Shown one piece after another: positions 18,455 through 26,802 of a stretch of DNA of 64,000 nt. How positions within the stretch are numbered: the first letter of the stretch is position 1; each line of letters begins with the position of its first letter. Below the pieces are notes generated by a model, which had not been told where the DNA came from, made no database searches, and worked only from the letters and a program-made list of their open reading frames with translations. Source of the stretch: Catalinimonas alkaloidigena. GTDB lineage: Bacteria; Bacteroidota; Bacteroidia; Cytophagales; Flexibacteraceae. A program made the position numbers and the translations under genes. The stretch is from assembly GCF_900100765.1 (NCBI RefSeq), contig NZ_FNFO01000013.1:124001-188000 (forward strand). Reading direction: 5' to 3'.

Positions 18455-19060
18455 TTATGGGTTAATAAATTTCAATTTCGAAAGTCCGGCCTGTAGCGCC
18501 TCTTGCCCCGCGGGTTGTCGCAGCACGTCCGCCAGGGAACGCGGGGGGCTGATCTCTCCCGTTCGGGCGTTGGGGAGCGACAACTGGAACCACGCGACGC
18601 TGTGCCAGGCCCCAAATTTATAGCCTATGTCGCGATATAGCCCGATGGGTTCAAAACCAAAGGCCTGATGAAAGGCTTCGCTGGCCGGATTCGGCAGGGT
18701 GATGCCCGCGTAGACGTTGCGAAAGCCTTGCAGGGTGAGCAACGCCAGGAGGGAGGTATACAGCGCCTGCCCGATGCCCCGCCGGTGAAAGGTGGGCGCC
18801 AGGTATACTGACGACTCCACGGACCAGTCGTAGGCCGTGCGCTGTCGGTGCGACGTCGCGTAGGCATAGCCTGCCACCGTACCGTCGACATCAAAGACCA
18901 GCCACGGGTACTTCGGCAGGGTGCGGGTTATGCGCTGCCCAAACTCCGCTTCCGAGGGCACAGCCCACTCGAACGAAGTCGCGGTCGTTTCCACAAAAGG
19001 TGCGTAAATGGCCCGAAGAGCTGCGGCATCGTCCGGGCGGGCCAGTCGGATCGTTGCCAT
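18455..19060 (-). CDS. GNAT acetyltransferase, phosphinothricin-acetyltransferase-like
   Basis: The 201-residue protein has the GNAT core: N-terminal IRLARPDDAAALRAIYAPFV, acceptor-side TATSFEW, and the acetyl-CoA loop RRGIGQALYTSLL. The pattern FEW...VAGYAYA...YDWSVESSVYLAP is that of the PAT/YncA group, which acetylates phosphinothricin, methionine derivatives or similar amines. Compared with usual PAT proteins it carries about 25 extra C-terminal residues. It is placed between the NAGS-like gene and argG, with 12-base gaps on both sides, so it is cotranscribed with arginine genes. Whether it acts in arginine synthesis is unknown. Confidence 0.85.
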   Translation of the reverse strand: MATIRLARPDDAAALRAIYAPFVETTATSFEWAVPSEAEFGQRITRTLPKYPWLVFDVDGTVAGYAYATSHRQRTAYDWSVESSVYLAPTFHRRGIGQALYTSLLALLTLQGFRNVYAGITLPNPASEAFHQAFGFEPIGLYRDIGYKFGAWHSVAWFQLSLPNARTGEISPPRSLADVLRQPAGQEALQAGLSKLKFINP

Positions 19061-19072
19061 GTGCGTTGGGGG

Positions 19073-19771
19073 TTAGCTGAAGAGTTTTGCAAGACCGACC
19101 ACACTGGCCATCACCGGAGCGTTTTTCTTGCGCCTACGGCCCAGTACGTGCTGTTTGAAGCGTACCCAGCGCGCGTACACGCTCAGGCTCTTGTCCCAGC
19201 CTTTTTTCTCGGTGCCCTGTTCTTTCTCTTTCTTCTTCTCGGCCGGATCGTATAACATGCCGGTGCAGAGGCAGTTCTTGCGGTTCGTGCGGGTCAGAAT
19301 GTCGTAGTTGACACAGCTCTGGCATCCGTTCCAGAACGTCTCGTCGGTCGTCAGTTCCGAAAACGTCACGGGTTTGTAGCCCAGTTCGGAATTGATCTTC
19401 ATGACCGGCAAAGACGTGGTGATGCCAAACAGCTTGGCGTCGGGGTACTTCTTCCGGGTCAGTTCAAACGCTTTGGATTTGATCCGCTTGGCCAAGCCGC
19501 CGCTGCGGAATTCGGGCACGACGATCAGGCCGGAGTTGGCCACAAACTGGCCGTGGCTCCACGTTTCGATGTAACAGAAACCGGCAAACTGACCCCGCTC
19601 GGTCAGAGCGATGATGGCCTTGCCTTCCTCCATTTTCCGACGGACATACTCTGGATGGCGTTTGGCGATGCCCGTACCGCGAATGCGGGCGGCATCTTCC
19701 ATTTGCTGACAAATTTCTTCGGCGTAGCGAAAATGTGATGAATTCGCCACCTGAACCTCAATTTTTTCCAT
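19073..19771 (-). CDS. GNAT N-acylglutamate synthase, first enzyme of the arginine pathway
   Basis: This 232-residue GNAT protein has the core EGKAIIALTERGQFAGFCYIE and an acetyl-CoA loop variant (FRSGGLAKRIKSKAFEL). It also carries a C-terminal extension with a cysteine cluster (WNGCQSCVNYDIL, KNCLCTGMLYDP) and a lysine-rich stretch. From memory, the protein encoded at this place in Bacteroides arginine operons supplies N-acyl (acetyl or succinyl) glutamate and replaces classical ArgA. Its position as first gene of this operon supports the same role. The four cysteines might bind a metal (inference). Its leader carries a structured RNA candidate. Confidence 0.78.
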   Translation of the reverse strand: MEKIEVQVANSSHFRYAEEICQQMEDAARIRGTGIAKRHPEYVRRKMEEGKAIIALTERGQFAGFCYIETWSHGQFVANSGLIVVPEFRSGGLAKRIKSKAFELTRKKYPDAKLFGITTSLPVMKINSELGYKPVTFSELTTDETFWNGCQSCVNYDILTRTNRKNCLCTGMLYDPAEKKKEKEQGTEKKGWDKSLSVYARWVRFKQHVLGRRRKKNAPVMASVVGLAKLFS

Positions 19772-19853
19772 GGGTTCTCAGGAAGTTGAAACGTGCTTGT
19801 AAAAGAAGGATGAAGAAAAAAAGGAGAAGGCGATAAAGGACGTACCTACGCCG

Positions 19854-19934
19854 TGAACATGACGATACCCCTAAGGGGCCTGCTTGGGAAGCAGACTGCC
19901 GGAGTAAAAGGTCGGACGTGGTGCGTCATGTTCA
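19854..19934 (-). ncRNA. Candidate structured leader RNA of the arginine operon (cloverleaf-like)
   Basis: An 11-bp perfect stem (TGAACATGACG at 19854-19864 with 19924-19934) encloses three smaller hairpins: CCCC/GGGG with a TAA loop (19868-19878), a 6-bp stem CTGCTT/AAGCAG (19880-19894), and a weak CCG/CGG stem (19899-19915). The block lies between a promoter-like site and the first arginine gene, about 80 bases before its start. The shape recalls a tRNA, but the acceptor stem is too long, the T-arm and TTCGAAT loop are absent, and the D-arm loop is only 3 bases. A cis-regulatory role is inferred. Confidence 0.5.
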
Positions 19935-19960
19935 TTTTGCCTGTCAGCGAAATTGAGGTG

Positions 19961-19994
19961 CAAATGTAAACGATAAATAAAATTAATTTCCAAA
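19961..19994 (-). promoter_or_regulatory. Candidate promoter of the arginine operon
   Basis: On the minus strand TACATTTG (19968-19961) matches the Bacteroidota -7 consensus TAnnTTTG, and TTTG (19994-19991) lies 22 bases upstream. Transcription would start near 19954, giving a leader of about 180 bases that contains the structured element. Confidence 0.5.
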
Positions 19995-20357
19995 TAGTTC
20001 CCCGAAGAATTTCAGAAGCCACGAAAGAAAATTAGCCGATTCAGACGGGTTTCCAAACAAAAAACCACCGGCATGAACCCCAAAGAGACTTACGGCTCAC
20101 GAGCCGCGGGGCGGATTTTGTTGCCGATTTTGTAAAAAGTGACAACACGGCGGCCTCCTGGAAAAATACTACCGGGCACTGGACCTGTTCCGGGTGATTG
20201 CATGGCGTGATGCCCAGCCGGGAAAGACCTGCGGAGGAAAGGCAGCGCCGCCTGTTGGCAGACATTGCGCCGCCGAACGCAGCTTCCCCGATCCGGCTCC
20301 GGAATGGGGCAACGCCCTCACCATCTCCTGTATTGTCGCGCAAAACGCGGCCTGCGC
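19995..20357. other. Gene-free region between the arginine operon and the HAD gene
   Basis: This stretch follows the HAD gene on the minus strand. A minus-strand open frame of about 100 codons (20041-20343) has no recognisable sequence and poor protein character, and I treat it as non-coding. The segment GGCTCACGAGCC near 20092 is a short palindrome of unknown meaning. Confidence 0.4.
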
Positions 20358-21020
20358 TCAGATGTACTTTTCCAAGTCGGTCAACGTCACGTCTCGGAAG
20401 TCGGCATACGTGGCAACGGCGCCTTTGGCGAGCAGTTCTTCAGACGTTTGGGTGGTCGTAATTCCGATCACGTGGCACCCCGCCCGGTGGCCCGACTCCA
20501 CACCCGCCAGCGAGTCTTCGAACACAATGCAACGGGCCGGCTCGAACCGCAGGGCCGCCGCGGCCTTCAGGTAAATTTCGGGATCGGGCTTGCCTTTATC
20601 GAAGTGTGCCTCGTGCAGGATGGTGGTAAAGTAACGGGTGGTGCCGGTTTCGTCCAGCGTGAAATCGACGTTCGCCCGCGGGGCCGACGTCGCGATGGCG
20701 TACGGGATCTGGGTCGCCTGCAACGCGTTCAAAAAGCCGCGCAGTCCGGGCAGCAGTTCGATGGTGTCGCGGTACATATCCCGGAACATCGATTCCTTCT
20801 CGTCGGCGTAGCGTTTGACTTGTTCCGGTGACATTGCCTCGTCGTGAAACAGGTAGGGAATCCACTCCCGGTTGTTGCGTCCGTAGACCTTCTCGCGAAG
20901 TTCTTGTTCGCTGAGCTCCAGCCCGTACTTCTCGGTAAACTTTTGGATCGATTTTTTATGCATCGGATTGCTGTCGACCAGCACTCCGTCCATGTCGAAA
21001 ATGACGGCAAATTCTTTCAT
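20358..21020 (-). CDS. HAD-family phosphatase, beta-phosphoglucomutase-like
   Basis: The 220-residue protein has the HAD motif I FDMDGVLVDS (Asp9, Asp11), motif II in IATSAPR, the motif III lysine in GKPDPEIYLKAA, and motif IV in VFEDSLAGV. A helical cap is visible between motifs I and II (YGRNNREWIPYLFH). This layout fits subfamily I HAD enzymes such as beta-phosphoglucomutase and sugar-phosphate phosphatases; the substrate is not certain. It follows a DeoR-type regulator on the same strand, and a 36-bp palindrome sits between them. DeoR regulators usually sense phosphosugars, so the pair may control and dispose of a sugar phosphate (inference). Confidence 0.88.
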   Translation of the reverse strand: MKEFAVIFDMDGVLVDSNPMHKKSIQKFTEKYGLELSEQELREKVYGRNNREWIPYLFHDEAMSPEQVKRYADEKESMFRDMYRDTIELLPGLRGFLNALQATQIPYAIATSAPRANVDFTLDETGTTRYFTTILHEAHFDKGKPDPEIYLKAAAALRFEPARCIVFEDSLAGVESGHRAGCHVIGITTTQTSEELLAKGAVATYADFRDVTLTDLEKYI

Positions 21021-21177
21021 ACAGCAATAGCAAACGGGGGCTGCCGGGAAGAGTTACAAAGCCGGGATCGGCCGGAGAGGAAGAAACACGTTCAGCGCAA
21101 AGGCATCCGTGGAATAGAGGAGGCTTATGACCACTCTGCTTGCGAGAAAAGGCTAATGCATAAGTGTAAAAGCATTT

Positions 21178-21213
21178 TGATTAATTATAATCAAATTTGA
21201 TCATAATTAATCA
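21178..21213. promoter_or_regulatory. 36-bp palindrome between the DeoR and HAD genes
   Basis: Two 18-base arms meet without a spacer and match except for one position per arm (centre ATCAAATTTGAT). The last bases overlap the DeoR stop codon. The same core with equal total length occurs upstream of the regulator gene, which suggests a shared operator. Confidence 0.6.
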
Positions 21214-21996
21214 TGCGTAGTGACAGTCAATTTTTTGGGCTGTGAGCGCATCGCAAAGCGCTTTGCTGTCAGGATGATTATCCGTAATGAACTGGTGCAA
21301 CTCGTCCGGGCGACACAGGCGCATCATCTCCCGGCGACCCATTTTGCTGTGGTCGACCAACAGCGAAACGTGGCGGCATTGTCCCATCAGCGTGCGTTCT
21401 GTCTCGGCAATCAGGGGGTGAGCACAGGTGACCAGTTCGGGCGTCACGCCACCCGCTGAGAAGAAGGCCCGGTCGGCGTAATACTCCCGCAGTTCCTCGT
21501 TGGTACGCGGGCCAATCAACACCCCGGAATCGGGCAGCAGCATGCCGCCGATCAGGAACACATCGGCCCCCCGTTTCTGGCTGCGGTGCTGGTCCAATTG
21601 GTGGGCGAACAACAGCGAATTGGTGATGATGCGGATCGGTCGGTCGGCCAGGAGCGGGGCCAGTTCCATCGTGGTGGTGCCACTGCCCACCATCACGACC
21701 TCGCCATCGTTTACTTCCGTTGCGGCCCGTTGGGCGATCCGTTGTTTTTCATGACGCAGCACTACCTGGCGATACGCAGGCGGGAGCTGATCTATAGGCG
21801 AAGCTTGGGTAGCCATCTGCCGGACGGTAATCCCCCCCCAGGTCTTCTTCACCCGACCCTGATCCACCAGCTGCGTGAAATCACGGCGGATGGTGGCGGG
21901 GGAGGCGTCGCACAAATCACAGGCGTCCTCGACGGACAGATCGACGTGCTTTTCCAAGTAATGGAAGATCAGTTCAAAGCGTTGTTCCTGCGTCAT
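21211..21996 (-). CDS. DeoR-family transcriptional regulator
   Basis: The 261-residue protein has an N-terminal DeoR winged helix (residues about 3-57, with VEDACDLCDASPATIRRDFT and VKKTWGGI). A sugar-phosphate-binding DeoRC domain follows (VMVGSGTTTMELAPLL, VFLIGGMLLPDSG, RAFFSAGGVTPE, LVDHSKMGRR). Such proteins usually repress sugar-catabolism genes and are released by a phosphorylated sugar. A perfect 17-bp-arm palindrome lies 15 bases upstream of the start, implying autoregulation, and a related palindrome follows the gene before the HAD phosphatase. No sugar transporter or kinase is in the window. Confidence 0.93.
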   Translation of the reverse strand: MTQEQRFELIFHYLEKHVDLSVEDACDLCDASPATIRRDFTQLVDQGRVKKTWGGITVRQMATQASPIDQLPPAYRQVVLRHEKQRIAQRAATEVNDGEVVMVGSGTTTMELAPLLADRPIRIITNSLLFAHQLDQHRSQKRGADVFLIGGMLLPDSGVLIGPRTNEELREYYADRAFFSAGGVTPELVTCAHPLIAETERTLMGQCRHVSLLVDHSKMGRREMMRLCRPDELHQFITDNHPDSKALCDALTAQKIDCHYA

Positions 21997-22010
21997 ACCG
22001 CAAAGCTACC

Positions 22011-22046
22011 AAATCATAAATGATCAATTTTGATCATTTATGATTT
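22011..22046. promoter_or_regulatory. 36-bp palindrome upstream of the DeoR gene
   Basis: Two perfect 17-base inverted arms flank a TT centre (core TGATCAATTTTGATCA). It starts 15 bases upstream of the DeoR start codon and is likely an autoregulatory operator. It shares the half-site TTTGATCAT with the palindrome at 21178-21213. Confidence 0.65.
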
Positions 22047-22454
22047 AAAGTGATTGATGTATTTGGGACTGTCTAGAGGACTTGTCGCTGGACTGATGAA
22101 TTAGTAATGCTAAAGGTCGTTTTGTTGCTGTGTGCTATGCCCCCAAACCAAAAGATCTATGGGTTGACGTCAGCCAACGACAGGACGAACAAAGAGCGCA
22201 AAAAGCTCAGGCAAATGAAGCGTACTGTGACGCACAAGTCTGGCGTGAAAGAGCTTGAAAGCAATGGAGCCTGCATTGCCCCTCCGATATGGAAGAAGCA
22301 GTTAAGTTTTCAAAAGAAAAACGTGTGTACTTGCTCCGTCTCTCTAGCAGGAAATCAGTTGCGCAACTGCCCGCTCGCCTTTTCATCCGGGCGCCGGTCT
22401 ATTCTATCGTGAAGGGTCTAACGAGCAGAATGAGAAACTGACTCAAAAGAAAAG
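22047..22454. other. Gene-free region downstream of the orphan ORF
   Basis: The stretch separates the divergent end of the DeoR gene from the 3' end of the orphan secreted ORF. A plus-strand open frame of 101 codons (22107-22412) shows no domain, signal or biased composition, and is not supported. No terminator hairpin was found. Confidence 0.4.
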
Positions 22455-23951
22455 TCAAACAACAGTCCGGTGATCGACGTGAACTGTAGGTAGAGAAGTC
22501 TCGTGGCACCGAAGTGCAAACGTAACAGCTTGGGGATGTCGTGATGCACCCGACTGAAGAAGCAAACCGTACCGGAGCGAAAGCGCCATCGGCCCACCGG
22601 TGGTTGTATGTCGAAAGGCGAAGGTACGTTGACGCTGCAACACAAGTGGATAAGTGTACCGGCTATCAGCAAGAGAATACGAGTCAGTCTTACGGATACG
22701 ACGGAGAAAAAAGGGTGAGGAGCCAGCGCAATCCTGGGCGGTTGCCAAGGTGAGGGTTGGGCCTGTGCGGTGGCGTGATGCAGCAACCGGCACGGTAGTG
22801 ACTCTCCCAAAATGAGATCCCAAAGTACCGCTACATGACTCGCCGGGGGAAGCCGAAACTGCCGCTAGTGCCACTGTCCCACTTTGTACTTTTCTGAGGT
22901 TCGGGCGCTGTAGCGACCGAGGGGTAATCTCTACAGGATCGTACGAGTCGATAGCACCCTGCGTTGGCTGTTCGGTAATGCAACGAAGATCCGGCGCGCA
23001 TACACTCGGGTTGGAAGCGATTAGTAGAGCGGAAGTATGACTCGCATTTTCCGGCAAAGCGGTAGGCAGATGGGGTCTGTCGATTTGTGCTCTGATCGAC
23101 CACGTTTCTGGAAATAATACCAAATGAGTACTTAGCATTCCTTCCGCCTTTTTTGCATGACTGCTTGTAACTCCTGAGCCAGGAGTATGCATTTGCGAGG
23201 TGTTTAAGGCGTAAGCTGTACGCTTCCTGCGTTGGTTTTCGGGTCGTGCGTTGGAGGTCTTTAGGGCCTCGCGAACCTGATGCAACGGGCGTGATTGCGC
23301 ATCCGCGCAAGGGCGGGTTGCGTCCTCAACCGCAGCGCGATCTGGGTTGTGAGCCGGATCTACGGTAAGAAAAATCGGAAGAAAATCGGAGGAAGCTTCG
23401 GCCTGATTTTGTGCGCGAGTCCTTGTCGCTGACGGGCGGAGCGGACTGTCTAACCCAAGCGTCCAGCTAGGGCAGGGTAGAGATTGAACAGCGTAATACG
23501 AGGTTGTCCAATCTTCTGATGGCACGAAAACGTCTTCTAAAGTGGCTTGTGAGAAGGGCACAGCTTCGCCAATCGAGGTCTCTAACGCCTGTAACGGGTT
23601 AAAAACGTCGGATTGGGCTTGTGCCACGGCCGTTGTCGTAACGATTCCTGGGGAGATGCGATGAAGCAGGGATGGTGGCCCGGCCCGCAACGGAGGTCGT
23701 ACCCCGCGGCGCACGGAGGCCTGTACTATGGCAGATGAGGGGTTGCCCAGGCAGCGCTGTGCGGAGTAAAGAACCCGCTGCGGAGGTGCCGGTGCCATAG
23801 CCTGCACGGTCGCCTCGACATGAGCAGGGGCACCAGGCGTGAACGTCTCCGATCCCAGTACGGTTGCGGCGTGGGCACATGCCTGTCCGGTAGCGTGCGC
23901 CCCACCGGGAGCAGCCATCAGGTAACACAGGAAAACGAGCAGACGCAACAC
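22455..23951 (-). CDS. Hypothetical exported protein, no recognised family
   Basis: The open frame of 498 codons begins with a plausible signal peptide (MLRLLVFLCYLMAAPGGAHA) and has no stop, which by length alone suggests a gene. I recognise no domain. The composition is unusual for the neighbourhood: rich in Ala, Thr, Ser, Pro and Arg with few Lys and Gly, and about ten cysteines. The second half (after about residue 380) reads less like a normal protein, and an overlapping frame there contains a hydrophobic segment (LTRILLLIAGTLIHLCC), so a frameshift or a decayed gene is possible. No sorting domain or lipobox is present. The codon pattern looks less GC3-biased than in neighbours. Confidence 0.4.
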   Translation of the reverse strand: MLRLLVFLCYLMAAPGGAHATGQACAHAATVLGSETFTPGAPAHVEATVQAMAPAPPQRVLYSAQRCLGNPSSAIVQASVRRGVRPPLRAGPPSLLHRISPGIVTTTAVAQAQSDVFNPLQALETSIGEAVPFSQATLEDVFVPSEDWTTSYYAVQSLPCPSWTLGLDSPLRPSATRTRAQNQAEASSDFLPIFLTVDPAHNPDRAAVEDATRPCADAQSRPLHQVREALKTSNARPENQRRKRTAYALNTSQMHTPGSGVTSSHAKKAEGMLSTHLVLFPETWSIRAQIDRPHLPTALPENASHTSALLIASNPSVCAPDLRCITEQPTQGAIDSYDPVEITPRSLQRPNLRKVQSGTVALAAVSASPGESCSGTLGSHFGRVTTVPVAASRHRTGPTLTLATAQDCAGSSPFFLRRIRKTDSYSLADSRYTYPLVLQRQRTFAFRHTTTGGPMALSLRYGLLLQSGASRHPQAVTFALRCHETSLPTVHVDHRTVV

Positions 23952-24203
23952 GCGAGAAGAGGGAATTACGGTACGGGATTAACGGCAAAATACAGCTTTC
24001 TCTACGCGATACAAAGTGCTTGAGGTGCAGTACGTTAGAATTTTTATAAAGCCCCACCCCGGCCTGAAAAGCGTAGGGTAGGGCTTGTTCGAAGAGAAAT
24101 CCAATTTAGCGGGAGCGGCCTTTTGCGGTGCATTCGGGTGAAGGTACTGTGAGCCGAAGCTGGTAATAAGTACTACCGCTCGATCACGCCATTGCCCCGT
24201 CCG

Positions 24204-25466
24204 TTACGTATTGCGGATGGCGAAGTAGTTTACCGAGATTACAAAAGCATACAGCAGGAACACCACCAGGTCGGAGGTCATTTTTGTATTGAACGGGAAA
24301 ATTCCGAAGCCCGTCAGGAAGTCGAGCACCAGCATGACGGCTATGGCAATGCCGATGCCCCGGATCAGCTTGGCCCCCTTCATGTGTTTGTCGATCTGGA
24401 ACCAAACGCCCACTACCATAACCATGAGAAACGAACTGCCTGTTAAGAAATCGAAAATGGCCCATTGGGTGAACCAGTGAGCTACGAAAGACACAAGGCA
24501 CAGCAGCATTATGCCGCCCAGCCAGTTGGTGCCGCGGATCTCGCGCTCGGAAAGCGCGTGTTTGCCATACTTGGTGAACCGCAGAAACAGATTGAACAGC
24601 GGCGTGGCGATCCAGGTCGTGATGACGAAAATGCCGTATAAAATCAAGACTGCGGTGGCGTACGGAGCAATCGCCGGATTGGAGTCTTTTAACGAATCCA
24701 CCACGCGCATGATTAGCCAGAGCCCGATGATGACCGCCCACTGCAGGCGACTACTTTGCTTGCCGAGCCAGAAGTAATACTTCACAAACAAGCGATAGTA
24801 CCAGTTTCTGGCCTTCAGGGCCTCCAGAAGCCCCACGCGAGCAAATTCCATCGACGGATCGAGGCGCAGGGCTTCCCCAAAATGACGCTCCGCTTCGCGG
24901 TGGTGGCCTTGTTCCAGCAACGACCAGCCCGTGTTGGCGTGTGTGAAGGCATCTTCCGGATCTTGCTCCAGGGCATCCTCGATGGTGAGGCGGGCTTCTA
25001 CGTTCCGGTTTAGTTTGGTGAGGCACTGGGCCCGCAGGTTCAGGCAGGTGGTATCTTCCGCGCTTTGTTCCAGGCCCTGGTTCGCAAATTCGAGGGCTTC
25101 TTCCCACTTTTTTTGCAGCATGCGGATGCGGGCCAGCAAAGCATAGTGATGCGCTTCCGAGCTATCCAGGCGCAGGGCTTCGCGGGACACGCGTTCGGCC
25201 TCTTCCAGCTTTTTCTGTTGGCACAGGGTGTATCCCAGAATGTAGTGGTTAAAGGCCACGTCCGCCTGCAGACGAACCGCCTCCCGTGCCGACTGTTCTG
25301 CGTCAGAGAGACGGTCCTGTTCCAGCTGGCACACGGCCAGCAGGGCGTGGATGGAATCATCTTGCGGGTAATGCGCCTGAACGGACCGGAGCGTCTGTTC
25401 GGCCTGCGCAAACCGTTTCTGTTCAATCAGCAGCTGCGCACGCTGCACGGCGGGGTCGAAAACCAT
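24204..25466 (-). CDS. TPR-repeat protein with six C-terminal membrane helices
   Basis: The 420-residue protein has about six TPR-like helical pairs in residues 1-215 (for example HYALLARIRMLQKKWEEALE and AFTHANTGWSLLEQGHHREA). From about 240 on follow six hydrophobic segments (such as LQWAVIIGLWLIM and YATAVLILYGIFVITTWIA). The TPR part should face the cytoplasm as a docking surface. The gene begins one base after the stop of the upstream AAA+ gene, so the two are cotranscribed and probably act together; the AAA+ protein also has TPR repeats. No substrate can be inferred. I know no characterised function for this pair. Confidence 0.85.
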   Translation of the reverse strand: MVFDPAVQRAQLLIEQKRFAQAEQTLRSVQAHYPQDDSIHALLAVCQLEQDRLSDAEQSAREAVRLQADVAFNHYILGYTLCQQKKLEEAERVSREALRLDSSEAHHYALLARIRMLQKKWEEALEFANQGLEQSAEDTTCLNLRAQCLTKLNRNVEARLTIEDALEQDPEDAFTHANTGWSLLEQGHHREAERHFGEALRLDPSMEFARVGLLEALKARNWYYRLFVKYYFWLGKQSSRLQWAVIIGLWLIMRVVDSLKDSNPAIAPYATAVLILYGIFVITTWIATPLFNLFLRFTKYGKHALSEREIRGTNWLGGIMLLCLVSFVAHWFTQWAIFDFLTGSSFLMVMVVGVWFQIDKHMKGAKLIRGIGIAIAVMLVLDFLTGFGIFPFNTKMTSDLVVFLLYAFVISVNYFAIRNT

Positions 25467-25467
25467 C

Positions 25468-26802
25468 TTATTTTTTGATCTTGAGGTAGTGCAAAATGTC
25501 GTCGTACAGCCCCGACTCGTTGGCGTAGAGGGCGTAATTTTTGGCGGTGGCGAACCACTCGCGGGTGGTGGGCTTGTGTTTGCCGAGGGCGGCTTTCAGG
25601 TCCGATGTGGTGAGCGGTTGCGGTACGCCCTTTCGTAGTGCTTCCTGCAACTTTTGCTCAACAGCCAGGTCCACGATGGCTTTCAGGTCCGCACCGGAAT
25701 AGTCGGTGGCGCGGCGGGCCAGGCTTGTATAGTCGATTTTTTCAATGGGTTTGCCCTGCAATTGCAGTTGCAGAATGGCTTCGCGCGCCGCCTCGTCGGG
25801 GGGCGCGACGAAGATCACCCGGTCGAACCGCCCGGCCCGGCGGAAGGCGTTGTCGAGGTGCCAGGGGGCATTGGTCGCGCCCAGAATCAGCAGCCCGTCG
25901 TTGTCGGAGTCCATGCCGTCGAGTTCGGCCAGAAACTGGTTGATCAGCGTTCGGTTGCCGCTTTTGCGCAGGTCGGTCCGGTTGGCGCCCAGCGCGTCTA
26001 CCTCGTCGAAAAACAGCACGCAGGGTTTCTGCCGTCGCGCCTGTTCGAAAATGGCGGCCAGGTTTTTCTCGCTGTTGCCGATGTACATGTCGAGGATGTC
26101 GTCGAGCGAAACGGAGATAAACGACGCCTGGACTTCCCCGGCCGTGGCACGGGCCAGGTGCGTTTTGCCGCAGCCGGGAGGGCCATACAACAGAATGCCG
26201 CCGCCGATTTTCTTGCCGTAGGCGCGGTACATCTCGGCGTGTTGCAGCGGGTAGATGATCTTCAGCCGGATTTCTTCCTTCACGGCGTCCATGCCGCCTA
26301 CGTCGGCAAACGTCTGTTTCGGGCGTTCGGTCGAGATGTGCGAAGTCTCCTCCGATCCGGGCGTTTCAACCGCCGGGTTCCGTGCCTGGAAGTTCGGATC
26401 GGCGGGGAGTTTCAGCCGCAGGTCGTTCGCCAGTTGTGGATCGGCCAGCGAACTGTCGGCACGCACGGCCGTCTGGTAGTGGTCGTACGCATCGGCGTAC
26501 TGCTGCGTATGGTGCAGAAAGCGGGCGTAGAACAGATGCACTTCGGCCGGAACGGGCGGACGCTCCAGCAGCGTCTCCAGCAAAATCGACGATTCCGAGG
26601 CCTTGCCCAGGTGCCAGAAGGTCTTCGCCAGGCCCAGTTGCGCGTCGCGATCGTCGGAGTCGCGTTGCAGCACCGCCCTGTATTCGGTTTCCGCTTCACG
26701 GTAACGATCGGCTTCGAACAGGGTGGCTGCCAGGTGTTTACGAAGCGGCAGGTTGTCGGGTGAAAGGCGAAGGGCTTCCTGAAGAAGGGTGATTTGGTCC
26801 AT
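25468..26802 (-). CDS. TPR-AAA+ ATPase
   Basis: The 444-residue protein has N-terminal TPR repeats (residues about 1-120), a linker (about 121-160), and one classical AAA domain. The Walker A motif is GPPGCGKT (207-214), Walker B is FFDE (264-267), sensor 1 is in LGATNAPW, and the arginine fingers are in RRAGRFDR. The C-terminal helix region contains REWFATAKNYALYANESG, a tail I associate with stand-alone bacterial AAA proteins of the Vps4/katanin-like branch. AAA rings of this type unfold or remodel proteins. The downstream TPR-membrane protein suggests recruitment to the inner membrane. Confidence 0.9.
   Translation of the reverse strand: MDQITLLQEALRLSPDNLPLRKHLAATLFEADRYREAETEYRAVLQRDSDDRDAQLGLAKTFWHLGKASESSILLETLLERPPVPAEVHLFYARFLHHTQQYADAYDHYQTAVRADSSLADPQLANDLRLKLPADPNFQARNPAVETPGSEETSHISTERPKQTFADVGGMDAVKEEIRLKIIYPLQHAEMYRAYGKKIGGGILLYGPPGCGKTHLARATAGEVQASFISVSLDDILDMYIGNSEKNLAAIFEQARRQKPCVLFFDEVDALGANRTDLRKSGNRTLINQFLAELDGMDSDNDGLLILGATNAPWHLDNAFRRAGRFDRVIFVAPPDEAAREAILQLQLQGKPIEKIDYTSLARRATDYSGADLKAIVDLAVEQKLQEALRKGVPQPLTTSDLKAALGKHKPTTREWFATAKNYALYANESGLYDDILHYLKIKK

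Noticed and set aside
19854-19934. A tRNA-Gly(CCC) or tRNA-Pro(GGG) gene suggested by a seven-base loop with CCC or GGG
   Set aside because: The closing stem is 11 bp, the T-arm and its conserved loop are missing and the D-arm loop has only 3 bases. It is listed as a structured leader instead.
20041-20343. A 100-codon minus-strand open frame after the HAD gene
   Set aside because: No domain, signal peptide or sensible protein composition; it is explained by GC-rich random openness.
22107-22412. A 101-codon plus-strand open frame near the DeoR gene
   Set aside because: No recognisable features and no promoter box; basic, low-complexity composition.
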